Part shown: in pieces, positions 24,101-36,495 of the stretch
Layout of the letters: the number at the start of each line of letters is the position of its first letter
How positions within the stretch are numbered: the first letter of the stretch is position 1
Origin: Corylus avellana
Lineage: Eukaryota; Streptophyta; Magnoliopsida; Fagales; Betulaceae
Assembly (NCBI RefSeq): GCF_901000735.1
Contig: NC_081544.1
Location: 30,064,095 to 30,128,094, forward strand
DNA length: 64,000 nt
Direction: 5' to 3'
Notes under the pieces: generated by a model
What the model was told of the DNA's origin: nothing
Databases searched by the model: none
What the model saw: only the letters and a program-made list of their open reading frames with translations
Position numbers and translations under genes: made by a program

Positions 24101-27100
24101 TCTCAAGCCGTGGTAACTTCTATCTTACCTGGGAGCCTGGGCAGGTTAGATTCTCCTCTTTTTCGATGGCATCGGGCTTTCCTTTGATTTATGTCATTCT
24201 GTTCTAATAGGTTTCATGAGGGTTGCCTTTTAAACTAAAATCAAATGCATAAAAAAGGATTTTCACAGTTTGTAAATATTCCTAGTCACATTCCTATCCT
24301 GAGTGTAATATGTTATGAAACTCCATTAGTTTGTCACATTCTTTTTTAGCATTATTAGCTAAGGTTGCAGGAAGTTGTGCATAGCTATAGAGGGGACTCC
24401 TCACAAACCAGTGTGTACTATACTTTTTCTTGCATCATGCAAATTATTGACTTGGCACATGATTGCTCAGAGTTGCTATTGTTAAGGTTGGATAATGTTA
24501 TGTGTCTAGTTGGATTACTGGCATTTTTGCTGAATCTTTGGTTCCATTAGTCTAAACAGGATTGAGTTTCAATAAAGGTCAAATCGTCTTCAACAGCAAT
24601 AAGTTCATCCCCTATACAGTTTGAGTGTGAAAACCATGGGTATATCGTTTTCAGTTCGAAAGATTCTGCTTCTAAATTTATCTATCTGAAAGATGATCAT
24701 TTAAAGATGCTAGTTAGACTAATCAAGTTTAATTTTTCTCATATCTTGTGCTGAAATTTTTCAGAATTTAACTCGACTTTAATCATTAATTTTTTTAATA
24801 TACAATAAAAAATTCTTTCTGAATCATTTATGTCGGAATCACACTCGTTGCTGTTATATATACACACAAATAAGTTTACGTGATAATTTATAAAATTAAA
24901 TAATTGTAGTAGAAACTACTATGTGCTGTTTCAGTATAGTTTGAGGACTGATGTGTTCTTGTTGAATATATTTTCATTCCTGATTCTTTTTTCCCTAAAA
25001 TAAGTTATTATTCATTTCCTCTCATTAGTTGCTTGTGTAAGTCATCAGTCGACAGTCATAGTTAATTTATTGTGATCTGTAGTTTATTCATGTCATAAGT
25101 ACTGAATTTTAAGTTTCATTTGGGGATGTGCGGTTTCAGCCATTCTGGCAGCCGCATAACAGAACAATTGCAAGAAGAATCCAAAACATGGGTTGGAGAG
25201 CTGATGGTGGTCTTTGGCTTCTTGTTCGTGGAGGGGGACTTTATCTTAGCAAAGGCACAGGGGTAAGTATGGGGATATCTCTTTCTTTAAATATGTCAAG
25301 TGTATCATACATAAGAAAATTTAAATGTATGCAAGTAGTATGTTTTATTGCTTCAAATTCTGATTCGGTTTAGTGGATGAATGTGACTTCTTGTTCTTTT
25401 CTTTAAAATGAATTTCTTGTTCATATTGGATGCCAGTGGATGTATTTCCATCAGAATTTTCTAATTTATAGAAGAGAAATTGGGTTTTTGGTTTGAAAAA
25501 GGTGTCTATTTTCTGGAGAAAAAAGTTCAGTTATCAAACAAAATGTGTAAGTAAAGATTTAATCTTTTTTGAACGAGGAAATTGCTAATAGAAAATGGCA
25601 AAAATAACTTATCCTAAACACATTGACTGTCTTCTAGCTGAAGACAGAAAGGTAGGAATAAAAAGGTAGAGATAATTCTGATAACTTTTCTGTATTGATT
25701 TGAGTTATAGGTTTTGTGAAGAAAAAAGAAACCTGGCCAGTGTATAAAAATGAAAATAGAGAGATTCTTATTTTTGAAAAACATACCAAAAATAGCTCCA
25801 AGTACGACTGATGAGATTTATTTATGTTTTTCTCTTTATACTTTTTCCCCAGGCTCCCATGGCCATCTGATTTATACAATTACTACTTACTAGACATATC
25901 TGACTCCAAGTGCGTGGGTAGTCAGGGAAGGATAGAGCCATATCACCGAATGCACTTTGCAGACCTAGACCCAATGTATATTTTCATATGACCAGGACTT
26001 GGGGCTATCATGAATTCTTTATTAGCTAAAATATTCTAACTGCACACTGCTGTTTCATATGAACTGTGATTGATTGCATTTTTGTTAGGGGATTGGTTTA
26101 TTGCTTATGTGAGCGATGCATTTTGTTAGGGGATTTGAGAAAGTTCTCTTAACATTTAAAATATTGAGATACTTTATGAAAATTTAAGTTTTAATTCGTC
26201 ATTCTACATTGATAATCCATGGATATTATATTTACTATATGTGTTTTATGTACAATGAATATTTTTCCAGTTTTCGAGTTTGCATCCTTGAATGTCATAT
26301 TCTGTGTATGAATCTGTCTTGCTTATTAATGAAGCATGACAAACCTTAACTGTTTCAGATAACAGAAGAATTTGAAGAAGTTCAAGTTCAAAGCCGGGGT
26401 TTTGGCATTCTCGATGTTGGGTACCGATCAGAGGTAACAGTTTTCTTATTAAGTGGTGGTGTTATGACTGTGCACGTCTTCAATGAAATAACATGAATTT
26501 CTTGCATGAGGGGGTTTAAAAGGAGGTTGTGTAGCTCCAAAAGGCATGTCTGATAAAAAGGCCATGAGTTACTCAACAAAGGCATATATTATTAAGTTTG
26601 CGCATGCTTCATACATATGCTATCTCTTTCCCTAATGTGTGTGCCTGGCCCTGGATTATATATCTACAAATATAGGTAGGCCTCCTGGCATTTACGTGTA
26701 TGCTGGTTTACCACCATGTACACATTATTAATTACAATATGGCATTAATCAAAGAGAATCTTATACCTATTCAAAAATAAATAAATAAATCTCACACGCC
26801 ACTTTATAATAAATGGTATAGATAGATGTGCACAAATGTGCGTTGAAGCCACTCTGATGTTGTTGAGCCTATCACATTTTAATTGCAGAAATTACAGATA
26901 AGAGTATTATACATTATTGGTTTGATCCATTGAGAGTCTCATCTTTTGACCATTCCTTTAGATATATTTGTAAGGATTAAGTTAAAAAAAACTTGAATTA
27001 GCATAGTTTTACCTACTAGCCTGTAAATACTGGAAAGCATTAATTTTATGTTTGCTAGCTAAAACAGCATTCCATGGGCTGCTTTTAAATGCTCCCATTG

Positions 27101-27926
27101 CACTCTGTATAACTGACAATTGAGATAACCAACATTGGAATATCTAAGTCAGTGGGCGTCAGATCCAAGTGTGACTGACTTGCACCTTTCACCCATACAA
27201 ACATATTAGAGTCGGTGAACACACAACTAGAAGTTACATAAATGGATTAGGCTCATTCCAGAGCAATAACGCAAGCCATGGCTTTTGATTGATATTTGAG
27301 AATGCATGCATTATAAGTGAGATTACAAATTTAATCTTGGCTGCCTTCTGTAAATTCATGGCCCCTTGGTTTATACGTGATTTCATTGTGCAGGAAGAGG
27401 CTTGGGCGGCAGGAGGAAGTGGGATCCTACTGAGAACTACTAATGGTGGCAAGACATGGACCCGTGACAAAGCAGCTGATAATATTGCTGCAAATCTATA
27501 CTCGGTGAAGTGAGTCAAACCCTTCTAAAAGCTATCCTATTATTCTTAAATAGATATGTTTCCATATGCATTATAAGTGAGTCTACCACTAACTTTAGGT
27601 TTCCTTTCATTTTCTTTTTTTTCTGTTCATCTCTTTGGTTTATGAAAGTTCCTTTAAGTTGCCCAGAGAAGATGACAGGGAAAGCGTATAGATCTGGAAT
27701 CTCATTAAATTAGCATCAACCAGGAAATAGATCGGCATATGGATTTTATATAATTCTTAAGGAATTCTAGGAATCTAATAGGGAGCCAAAATTAAAGGTT
27801 AGAGAAGCTCTTTACCCTCATTTATAATATCTTAATACCTCATAATTTATCTGGCGCAGGTTTATCAATGACAGCAAGGGGTTTGTGCTAGGGAATGATG
27901 GAGTCTTGCTTCGTTATCTTGGATGA
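21145..27926 (+). CDS. HCF136: Photosystem II stability/assembly factor HCF136, chloroplast
   Basis: Exons 21145-21493, 21582-21817, 22485-22615, 24012-24144, 25140-25262, 26359-26433, 27394-27509, 27860-27926 join in frame to 409 residues; Arabidopsis HCF136 has about 403. The N-terminus is a serine-rich chloroplast transit peptide (poly-Ser 52-59). It is followed by a twin-arginine thylakoid signal: TRREF at 61-65, a hydrophobic stretch, then a processing region around 80-87, so the mature protein should be exported to the lumen by the Tat route. The mature part is a Ycf48-type beta-propeller with repeated Asp-box-like motifs (DGGNTW, DAGESW, NGGKTW) and the conserved block [21 protein letters not shown]136 is required for early assembly of the photosystem II reaction centre (D2/cytochrome b559 stage). 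Introns 21818-22484, 22616-24011 and 26434-27393 are long; the first two carry transposon debris, and 24145-25139, 25263-26358 and 26434-27393 show nothing I can name. Confidence 0.97.
22171..22440 (-). mobile_element. Copia retrotransposon RNase H C-terminus remnant
   Basis: Read on the minus strand, the sequence gives [17 protein letters not shown], then [18 protein letters not shown] and [11 protein letters not shown] with stop at 22171-22173. This is the typical end of Copia Pol (RNase H, ending in a KLG..DIY-type motif). In-frame stops and at least one frame change show it is dead. It lies antisense in the HCF136 intron 21818-22484, ending about 45 bases from the splice acceptor. Confidence 0.75.
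22788..22859 (+). mobile_element. A-rich micro-insertion with 11-bp target duplication
   Basis: TTGTTTGGCTT occurs at 22788-22798 and 22849-22859. The insert is a short leader followed by about 40 bases of A-rich sequence with single G interruptions. It looks like a retro-insertion consisting almost only of tail, in the HCF136 intron 22616-24011. Confidence 0.45.
23110..23700. mobile_element. Fold-back MITE-like element, related to the 11.9-kb one
   Basis: The left end (CCACCCTAAACTATGAGCTC, about 23130) and the reverse complement of the right end (CCATTCTAAACTATAGGTTT, near 23675) form a degenerate terminal inverted repeat of about 100 bases. The same CCCTAAACTAT-type end is seen in the element at 11.9 kb. 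TTCTTTCTT outside both ends may be the target duplication but is low-complexity. No coding capacity. Confidence 0.5.
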
Positions 27927-28450
27927 AGTTGTAATTACACGCGGTAAGTCTGAAATCTCGTTTGAGTTATTGGTATATTTCGTATCAGAACCTGCACAAT
28001 GGTTCAAGGTTTATCATTGTCATCCCTGACAAATTCTTCAATTTTGAACACTTTTTTAAGCAACATTCAGGGGGATTTTAAACTGGCCAAGCAGAAATTA
28101 GAAGTGTATTTTTGTTGGTTTATGAATGGTTAAACTAGTGCACTGACATTTCCATGTGCACAGGTTTGTCAACAATGCCCACAATTTTGTACTGCTATAT
28201 TATACATTCAAGCTCTTGAACTGAATGCTGTCAAGAGGGGCCTAAATTTCATCGTTAGAAGTTGTAATTGTCATGTAATTATTATTACATTTGGGAGTAG
28301 CAATTCCTTGCCAAATGTGCTGTCCTCCAAAGAAGGTATGCATAGTAACAACGATTAAACTTTTGCAACTTGTCAGATAAATAAGATTTGTTATTCAATG
28401 TCAATTGTCGAGCCCTTTTATTTTGATAAATTCTGGACGATGTAGATATG

Positions 28451-28509
28451 GACCCGTTCTTTCTTTTTTCTTTTTTTCTTTTTTTTTTTCTAATCTGACC
28501 CGTTCTTTC
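28451..28509 (-). mobile_element. Poly-T micro-insertion with 13-bp target duplication
   Basis: GACCCGTTCTTTC is present at 28451-28463 and 28497-28509. The 33 bases between them are T-runs broken by single C, ending CTAATCT. It matches the other tail-only retro-insertions in structure. Confidence 0.6.
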
Positions 28510-28812
28510 ATTTGTTGTCAATCAATGCCAAAACGTAGCTTTGTATGATTTAGGTTACTGAGGTTCCTGCAATTCTTTAGAATTGTAGAGGCCTGGAATT
28601 CTAAAGATCTAGATCGTTCCTGGTGAGGTATCTCCTTGCCAGGTTTACGACTAGAAGATTGCAGAATCTACAATCACCCTCCTGTCTAATGTCTATACTC
28701 TATAGTCTATAGGTTTAGAGGAAGCTAGGGGATATTCTAACCAATAGGATCTGGCTCCTAGTAGATAGTACATTAATAAACTCTATCATGCTCTTATTCC
28801 ACAAGTAAAAGG

Positions 28813-28910
28813 GTGGTAGGATTAAAACTTGTTTTTGTTGACATGTCCACACGGGAAAGAGGAGGAGGATTCGAACTAGTGACTTCTGCTTCATAGTGGT
28901 AGGATTAAAA
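28813..28910 (-). mobile_element. Truncated SINE fragment with 15-bp target duplication
   Basis: GTGGTAGGATTAAAA occurs at 28813-28827 and 28896-28910. The 68-base insert, read on the minus strand, contains a tRNA-like B box (AGTTCGAATCC), then GTGGACATGTCAACAAAAAC. The same GTGGACATGTCAA end is found in the neighbour at 29.3 kb, so both belong to one tRNA-derived SINE family. Confidence 0.75.
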
Positions 28911-29250
28911 TTTGATACATTTAACCATATGCACAATTTTACATTGCTAGTATTAACTTTATATATTTTGCTAAATGCAACGACTTTCAATTATGACCAT
29001 AAAATAAATATAATTCATTTCAAATAAATGAACCTATTCCACAAATAACGGTAATAACGCCCAATTACTTAAGTTGAGGTGGAGTTTTAAAATGTCATTT
29101 AAACAATAATAAATAAAACTGGGACAATGCAGTCGGGGCTTGAAATACGAATAATACAAGTTTTGGCCATGAAATAAATATTGGAAATTGTAAGCCCCTC
29201 GTAGTCGCACACCGATAAAGTCACACACATCAATACAAAGAAGACTAAGA

Positions 29251-29332
29251 TCCCTTGTTGTTTGTTTTTTTTTTTTTTTTTTTTTTCTTTGACATGTCCA
29301 CGAAGGAAGGGGGAGGGGGGGAGCTCCCTTGT
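29251..29332 (-). mobile_element. Second truncated SINE fragment of the same family
   Basis: TCCCTTGT occurs at 29251-29258 and 29325-29332. On the minus strand the insert reads a C-rich stretch, then CGTGGACATGTCAAAG and a long A-tail (the T-run at about 29268-29286). It shares the family end GTGGACATGTC with the copy at 28.8 kb. Confidence 0.65.
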
Positions 29333-30473
29333 ATTTATTCATCAGAAAACAAATGAAGTTTGGAGAGTAAAATATAAAATTCAATCAAAATCGAAAGAAA
29401 TATCGTTGGGCCATTTTCTAATTAACATATAGTCACATACCGTACAGCTTGTGGCAACCATTGCTGGTCAAAATCAAGCATATCTTCATAATTTGACTAT
29501 GGGCCATATGAATGCACATTTCTTATATTAAATAATAATAATTATGCAGATCAGTCGTGGCAGTGTAACGTGGGAGCAAAGTTTTTTTTTTAAAATAACG
29601 AGTAGGACACCTAAAAGCTAGGCTAACGTGGTCTATAAAGAGTTGTACTACGATCAAAATAGAATAAGCTTTTCTTTTCTTTTCTTTTTTTCTAAGCAGA
29701 AATATATAATAAGTTTGAATTTACAATTTTGCTTTTATTCCTTTGATCATTTGTAATATGAACATAAATTTTCTTCAAATCAGTTTTGATGACACATAAT
29801 ACTATTTTAAATGAGTTAGAAGATATTTATTTCAGACTGATTTAGAGAAAATTTCTGTCATTTGCAATACAATAAGCTTTTATTTATAGAAAAATTAAAG
29901 TAGATAAATATAGTAATCAAATCAATCAATCAATCAAATCTTATTACAATCGATTACAATCAAATCTCTTAATATATTTTAATAAGTACATAAGCACACA
30001 TTGTAGCACCTCCCGTTAAAATAAAAAATAAAAAAGAAGAAGAAGAAGAAGAAATAAATAATTTGATGAAAATAGAGAGATTAATTATGGTATAAGTGCT
30101 TGACCGATAGGATGCTAAGTTTGGGAAAAAAAATCAACTATAATCAACTCTCTTAAATAGATTAAGCTAGTAGGATCATAAGTGCTCGACCCATAGAATG
30201 CTAAGTTTGGGAAAAAAATCTTTAGAAAAGTCAAAATTGTTCAATGTCCTTCGAACGAGGTCAGAGCTTATTTGAACGCAAAGGAAATCTTCATGCGTAA
30301 AAACCGAGCTCCTTTGAATAAGGTCAAATTTTTATGAGTAATTTTAGAAATTATTCTAAAAATAAGAGAAAACTTGAAGAAGAGTACTTGGAGAAGAGGT
30401 TTCAAAGGATATTCTTTAACCAATTTCTCAGTTGTTATGTTAAAGTCTTGGGTGTTATATGTTAAAACTTTTA

Positions 30474-30650
30474 TAGAGTAATGTTTGTATAATTGCTATA
30501 CAATTGGATGATGTGGCAATAAAAATAGTTAATAAATTAGTAATTGATTTTTTTATTTTTTTCACAATCCCTGATCAAATGACTAATTTTTATTGACACA
30601 CTATCTAATTATATCTACTATAAATAAACTCTTTATTAATTTGTCCATTA
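30474..30650. mobile_element. Imperfect fold-back element
   Basis: The left end (GAGTAATGTTTGTATAATTG and following GTGGCAATAAAAATAGT) pairs imperfectly with the reverse complement of the right end (GAGTTTATTTATAGTAGATA, then GTGTCAATAAAAATTAGT). It is a short AT-rich MITE-like structure of about 175 bases with no coding capacity. Confidence 0.45.
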
Positions 30651-31176
30651 GTATTAGAATGATTTGAAGAGAGTATAATAATTTATATGGGTAATTCTCT
30701 AAAAAAGAGCAAATGCTGGGGTTCATCTATTTGTGCAAATAGACCCACAGGCCATAGCTCGAATTAATCGAATACTGAACCGACCGAAGAGATGAATTTC
30801 GTTCGTACCCTTTGAGTAGAGGGTAATTGCACCCTGACCCCGTGTCGATATGGGAAAGAAAGCGGCGGCTTAATGTATTGGGGAAGTAACTCTCGGCACT
30901 AATCTCGGGGTTTAATTCTTAGGCCTGGTTCTAGAACTCTTTAATCTGGCGTCAAACCATTAAACGATATAAAGAAAAGTTAAGTGGCAGCTTTCCCATG
31001 ATAACACGTGTTTCGTAGGTTTAAGTAAAAAACAAAATATTCTATTTATTTATTTTTACTTAAATGTTAAATATTGCCATAAATACTAAATATTTTAGAT
31101 TTGGTCTTGAAGCCTCAAGGCCTCCTTTTTCTCTCTTAAAAAAAGAAAAAGAAAATAAAATTAATTGAAGGCCTCC

Positions 31177-31209
31177 TGAGAGAGGGAGGGAGAGAGAGAG
31201 AGAGAGAAA
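31177..31209 (+). repeat. GA microsatellite upstream of the LysM gene
   Basis: A run of GAGAGA-type sequence with a GGGAGGGAG interruption, about 300 bases before the LysM start codon, probably in its promoter or 5' UTR. Such tracts can bind plant GAGA-binding (BPC) factors; a regulatory role here is only inference. Confidence 0.5.
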
Positions 31210-31500
31210 GAACACGCATCGTTTTTCCTTCAATTCTTTCATTTTTCCCGAATTTGGAAGCAACTTCACGTCGATCGGGATTTGGGAAGAAGGATCACTT
31301 CGTTACCGCGTTGACACACCGATCTAGGGTTTTTTGTTTGTTTGTTTTTTTTTTTTTCGAATTTAATTATAGAATCAATTCCATAGCAAATTCGCCTCAC
31401 GTCAATTCAAATATATTCGGTTTGGTGTCAATCATGATGCGATGATATAGGAAGGAGAGAGGTTACGAGTGTTTGGGAGATTGACTTTACATTGGGATCG

Positions 31501-34500
31501 ATGCAGATGGGAAGAAGGGAGAGGCGGAATGGGAATTATAATCACAACAATTGTGCTTGGTATGATAGGGAAGATGTAGATCACAGAGATAGAGATAGAG
31601 AGTCTTTGCCGATCTCGTCGCCTCCGTCTGCGCGTTCTTCCGGTTGTGCAGTTGGTTGCATCCAACACCCAGTTTCCAAGCTGGACACTCTCGCCGGCAT
31701 TGCCATCAAATACGGCGTCGAGGTATACTTTTGATTGATTGTTTTTGTTCGTGAAGTGTTTCATCGATGATGATTATTATTTGGCTAATGTTGATTTTGA
31801 CTTGTGTATTCCTTGTAATTCTGATTCATTACGTTACAAGTCTTTTGACCTTTTTCGTCGCCTTCGACGTGTGTTAGCACTTTTCTTCGGTGTTTATAAT
31901 GTACTGTTTACTCCTGTTCTCAATTTGTTACTGACGGTTTTGTTTTGATTTATTTAAACCTTGTGGTGAATTTTATTTTCTGTCGTATTATAGGTGGCCG
32001 ACATCAAAAAGATGAATGGTTTGGTTACAGATCGTCAAATGTTTGCTCTCAACTCTCTCCAGATTCCACTACCCGGAAGGCATCCTCCATCTCCTTGTTT
32101 ATCAAATGGTTCTCTCACTCCCGGGTACTTAAGTTACACCCATTGTTCCATTCTGTACTTTCATTGATATTTGCATGCAGTTACTCATGAACCTCATCTG
32201 AACTTCTCTACCATGATATGTTCTACTAGTATTGACCATTCGGTTATTTATTTTTAATTATGATAAATGTATCTGGGCTTATTGCTCACCCTTGCCTTTT
32301 CTTTTCTTGCGTCACTTAATAGGACATTGCTTCATTTCCTTTGGTTTGAATAGGAAAGAGAGACCATTAATTCTTACTTTAACAAACTAAAGGAAATGAA
32401 GCAGGATCTTCTGGTAAAGATATTGGTTTGCATAGCGCCAATAATTTTTTCCCCGTGTTAAATAAAGCGTACAGTATACGAGAGGATATTTACGACTGCT
32501 TGTATAAATAATTTGACATTATTACAACTTTTTGTTTTAACACATCTGGACTAGAGCTAGTGTTGACTTTGGGGGGTTGATGCATTGGGTGTGTGGTGGT
32601 GTTTGGGCGGGTAAGAGAGCTGTGTTAATAAGGTCAACATGGAATCACTGAAGCATATCTTCTTGCACTGCCCTTTTGCCAGGCCCATCTGGCATAACTC
32701 TAGTTGGCTACTTTCTGTGTTTAGTTCTCAGGCAATAGAAAGCTGGACTATAACTTTGCTTAGACCTTGTTCCTCTCTTGGCATTCCTCCTAAGGAGGTT
32801 CATAACTTCCAAATTCCTGCTCTTGTTATACTAGATCTGATTCCCAACTGGACCCCCAAGCTGTCCTTAAGCTCCCTCTCCCCCTAGGCTCCATCAATTT
32901 CAATGTTGCCATCAGACCCTTCTTTGATGTAGCAGCTGCTACTCTCAGGGACCACAATGGCAACTTTCTTGCTGTTAACACTCAAAAAATTCCCTCTATC
33001 ACCATCAACGACCCTCATCTCTTTGAGGAATGGGCCTCAGCCACCATTATTTCAAACATCCACCTGCAGCTGCTCCCTGTGAAGGAATGGACTACTTTTG
33101 AATCTTCCAGATATGAAAATTTATATGCACACCAAGTAGAAAAATGTGTCATTTCCCACCTTGTGTTTGGAAGCATTCTTACTAATCCCCCTTCTCTGCT
33201 CTATTAGAATTAGGAGTGGCAAATGTAATCTCCCTTTTCTTGATTTGAATAGAAAAAAAGGTCAACATGGTGAAGATGGCATTGTTGTGGTGCTACTTTG
33301 CAATGCTACAGAAGAGTACAATTGATGGTTGTGGTTGTTGTAGGGTAGAGGTGTTTGAATTGGTGCTGCCTATAACCTTGGGGGCTCTTGTTAGTCATTG
33401 TGATGCTGGGGTGCAGGAGGTGGCAGTAGCATGTTCATAGAAGACTGGTCTTAGAGCGATTAAACTCACCATAGGATGATGCTATGTCTGCAGCAATTAT
33501 CATGGTGGTGGTGTTGGCGATGCTTCTCAAATCCATGCTGTGATGTATGGTGGGAGCATGATAGTGCTGAATCTGGCCTCAGGATCAGACTGATGTCCTA
33601 CTTGATGGTGGGATGCTCCTATTTCTGGGATATGTTATTGCCTTGAAAATTGGGTTTCAGAGGCAATTATAGGTCAAATTTTGACCAAAAGATCAACATG
33701 ATTAAACTGTTCTATAATTCAATTCTGAAATGACATCATTGCTAGTGAAGGAGCAGGCGAAGGGACCTGATGGGATGAGCAAACTTTTTTTACTCTTGAA
33801 GTACTATTAAAAAATGCATTTTCAAAGCAGTTTGTTTGTACTTTTCTACCTTGTGGTGAGTTTAATTGTCATCGTCCTTGTCCCTGATGCAAGCAGCAAG
33901 AAGCTCGCAGAAGAGTAAACTTAAAAGGGCAGAATCTTTTTCAATTATGGTGTTTATTCCAGTGGGGCCTTGTTGGAATCATACGAAGTCTTACTCTGTT
34001 TAGTCTGGATTTGCTGGAACGGGTTGTACCAGAGGCCCATGAATCATATTCCATGTTTTGAGTCTGTTTTTCTGTTTGTTTTAATAGTTATTGAATTGGT
34101 TAGAGGGTTCGCTCAAGAATCCTAGTACTTGTAGGAAAATAACTGGGAATAGCCTATCTAAGGCTTTCAAGTGTCAGATTCATAGACAATATTTCTTAAC
34201 ATTTCATAATCAGTTACACTTTTTCATATTTCAGAGTAAGATTTTCGGGGCACTTTCATATGTGAGCCTTTGGTTGCTTACCATGTTGACACTTTTGCAG
34301 ACAGAGCAGTTCCGACCACACCCCACCTCGGCATGTGCGCAGTGATTTTTTTGAATCGTTTCAATCCCTCAGAGTTAAGTCTCCCCAGCAGAGGGTCTCT
34401 CCCGCCATGAGCTCCTTACAAGGTTACTATGGACTCAAACCAATAGAGCAGAAACCTGCGCATGAAGGTTTTGAAATGGCAGTCTACAGAGGAGGAGGTT

Positions 34501-35093
34501 CTCATTATCTAGAAGATGGTCCTTTCCTCAGCACCTCACCACCTCCAAACCCTCCTTTGAGCCATCACCGAAAATCTAAAAGTTTGGTTAATTCATTATT
34601 GGATGAGAATGGTGAACTAGCTGACATCCTGCCTGTTGCAGAAGCTGATTCTGATAAACGGAATGAGAAACTGCACAGAAGGCGTCAGAAGTCTGAGGCT
34701 GACTTCACTTCTCGCACACCAGATATGTTATTGGAAGACAACAGCAACAGTGGTGGGTTTGTGGCAATAACGGGAAAGGGCTTAGCCTTGAGATCTAAAG
34801 CAGCAAGCCGAATGACGTCAACAAGTGATGCGGAAACAGGTGGGTTGAACCCAATACCAGTTGGTCTGGGGGATTCTATTGTGGCTGATAGTTTGTCTGG
34901 GGTGAGGAAGTCGTCAAGCACATCAAGTTTGCAGGATCAGGACAACGGTGGTTCTTTATCCATCTGGACTCATTCAATGTGGAGCTTGAAGCCAGATTTA
35001 CAGGCCTTTTCGAATGCAGCCTCTGCAAAACCTATCTTTGATGGCTTGCCGAAGCCAATACCAACTCGAAGAAACAAAACCGCACTTGATTAG
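31501..35093 (+). CDS. LysM-domain protein, intracellular type
   Basis: Orthologue of Arabidopsis At5g23130 by content and order. Exons 31501-31722, 31994-32124 and 34301-35093 join in frame to 381 residues. The first ATG of the frame is at 31501; a second ATG two codons later (31507) could also serve. The single LysM domain spans about residues 54-103 (HPVSKLDTLAGIAIKYGVE, then DIKKMNGL). There is no signal peptide or membrane segment; the N-terminus is basic and Arg-rich. The protein therefore differs from cell-surface LysM receptors, and glycan binding is not established for this class. The C-terminal two thirds are low-complexity, Ser/Pro-rich, with RRRQKSEADF and a closing SIWTHSMWSLKPDL patch, probably disordered. 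The 2.2-kb second intron carries a LINE insertion. The 3' UTR probably reaches about 35.5 kb. Confidence 0.93.
32630..33270 (+). mobile_element. 5'-truncated LINE with 13-bp target duplication
   Basis: AAGGTCAACATGG is present at 32630-32642 and 33258-33270. Between them are 615 bases in plus orientation. The first part encodes the zinc-binding end of a plant LINE reverse transcriptase (ESLKHIFLHCPFARPIWHNS). The next part, after a frame change, encodes an RNase H-like segment (INFNVAIRPFFDVAAATLRD, then NGNFLAVNTQKI). It ends in an A-rich tail (AATAGAAAAAAA) at the duplication. The ORF is broken by stops. Joining the flanks at the duplication restores the pre-insertion intron. Confidence 0.85.
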
Positions 35094-36495
35094 CTCACGT
35101 TGATATAATTAATTTGGTTATCCATCTTGATCAATTTTTTTTTTCTCAGGCCATCTATTGCCTGCTCATAATGGGTAAATAGAGTGAGAAAATAGAACGG
35201 TTAAATAAGGGAGTTCATTGATAAAACGTCATGTCGATTTTCTGTTTTCTGGAGAAGGTTTTACATGTCTACTAAGGAAACTAACATATAGAGCAAAGGA
35301 TGGGGATGAAAGAAGCAGCCGAAACGTGTATGCGTTCCTTCTTACATTTTTGTGTTAAGATTTTTGCTAGAGGAACTTATATGCATTACGGGGGCTTTTG
35401 GGGAATGTATATTAGATTTTTAGGTCTCCAATTGAAGGAAATATACGTATTGTTTATTTGTTTATTTTTTGATCTTGCACTTTTGTTGTCATATTCACAT
35501 TAGAACTGGAGATTGCTACAGTAATCGTTTGTGGTATTGCTGAGTGGCCAAGACAATCGGCACCAGATCTGTTTTTTCAGTCTCTGCGTCTATCGGTTAA
35601 CAAAGTATTGTTTCCTCTATAACTAGTATTCTTCGTCAATGGGCTTGTAAAATCAATTGACATTGCGAATTTTTACTAGGATGCAACACATCGTAAGCAC
35701 ATTCTATTTCATTGACTAGATTTAGTTTTATTACATTGTCAAATATTAGGTAATAATCTTGCAGTTCTCTCTATCCAAACCATTTGTTTGTAATACACAG
35801 CACCACTACGAAAGGGGTGATTGGATCATCACTAAATTTTACTTTGAGAGGTGGTTGAAACAACCCTAGCCAAATTTGTGGGTGGCCGATCACTCCATTG
35901 CAAATAGTTGACCATTTCCTTGAGGTAAATGAATGGTTTGACCATCCTTAAAGCCTGTTTTAGGGTTGTTATGCTCATTTCTAATGTAGCACCTCGAGTA
36001 AGAAAGATACAAAGAATAACATTAGCGAACAATAAATAATATAATAAGAATAGAAATAAATTGTTGTGTAAATAGACAGAGTGCAATACACTTACATGCA
36101 TTTTATCATGATAATGATTAGGTATGAGTTAAGTAATTTAAATATGTGCAAGCTCGATTGAACGAGGTCGGGGTTCATTCAATCAAAGTGGAATCTCCAC
36201 ATGGCAAAGTCATAGGCGTGGTTGGTGAGAAAGTGGGACAAAGTCGCATTGATTAAATCGATTCTATTTCATTTGATCAAAGGCAGGTTGAATCGATCAA
36301 AACTATACTGATCAAAGTGATGTGATGTGGGTAGATGAGATTCGACATACATTCAATGCAAGCTACCACATTTTGAACAATCGATCACACTTGGTTTTAT
36401 GCATGAAATACAAGCCACTATAAAAACAAAAGTTGATGTCGGGGATGTTTTACTTATCTGTTTTTCTCATTCGTTTAAAAGAGAGAGAATAATAA

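Larger units (their letters stand above)
27927..31500. other. Spacer between HCF136 and the LysM gene
   Basis: The first few hundred bases are probably HCF136 3' UTR. The rest holds a poly-T micro-insertion, two SINE pieces and a fold-back element, listed separately, plus a direct repeat of about 43 bases sharing GGATGCTAAGTTTGGG-like sequence (30093-30136 and 30178-30220, diverged). Bases 30710-30970 are more GC-rich than their surroundings and I do not recognise them. A GA-rich tract at 31177-31209 precedes the LysM gene. Confidence 0.6.

Noticed and set aside
23869..24207. Separate 112-codon plus-strand gene
   Set aside because: Only 24012-24144 is coding, as HCF136 exon 4; the rest is intron read through by chance.
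31254..31445. Upstream open frame before the LysM gene as its first exon
   Set aside because: It ends before the LysM start and is out of the LysM context; it reads poly-Phe from a T-run. It is most likely 5' UTR.
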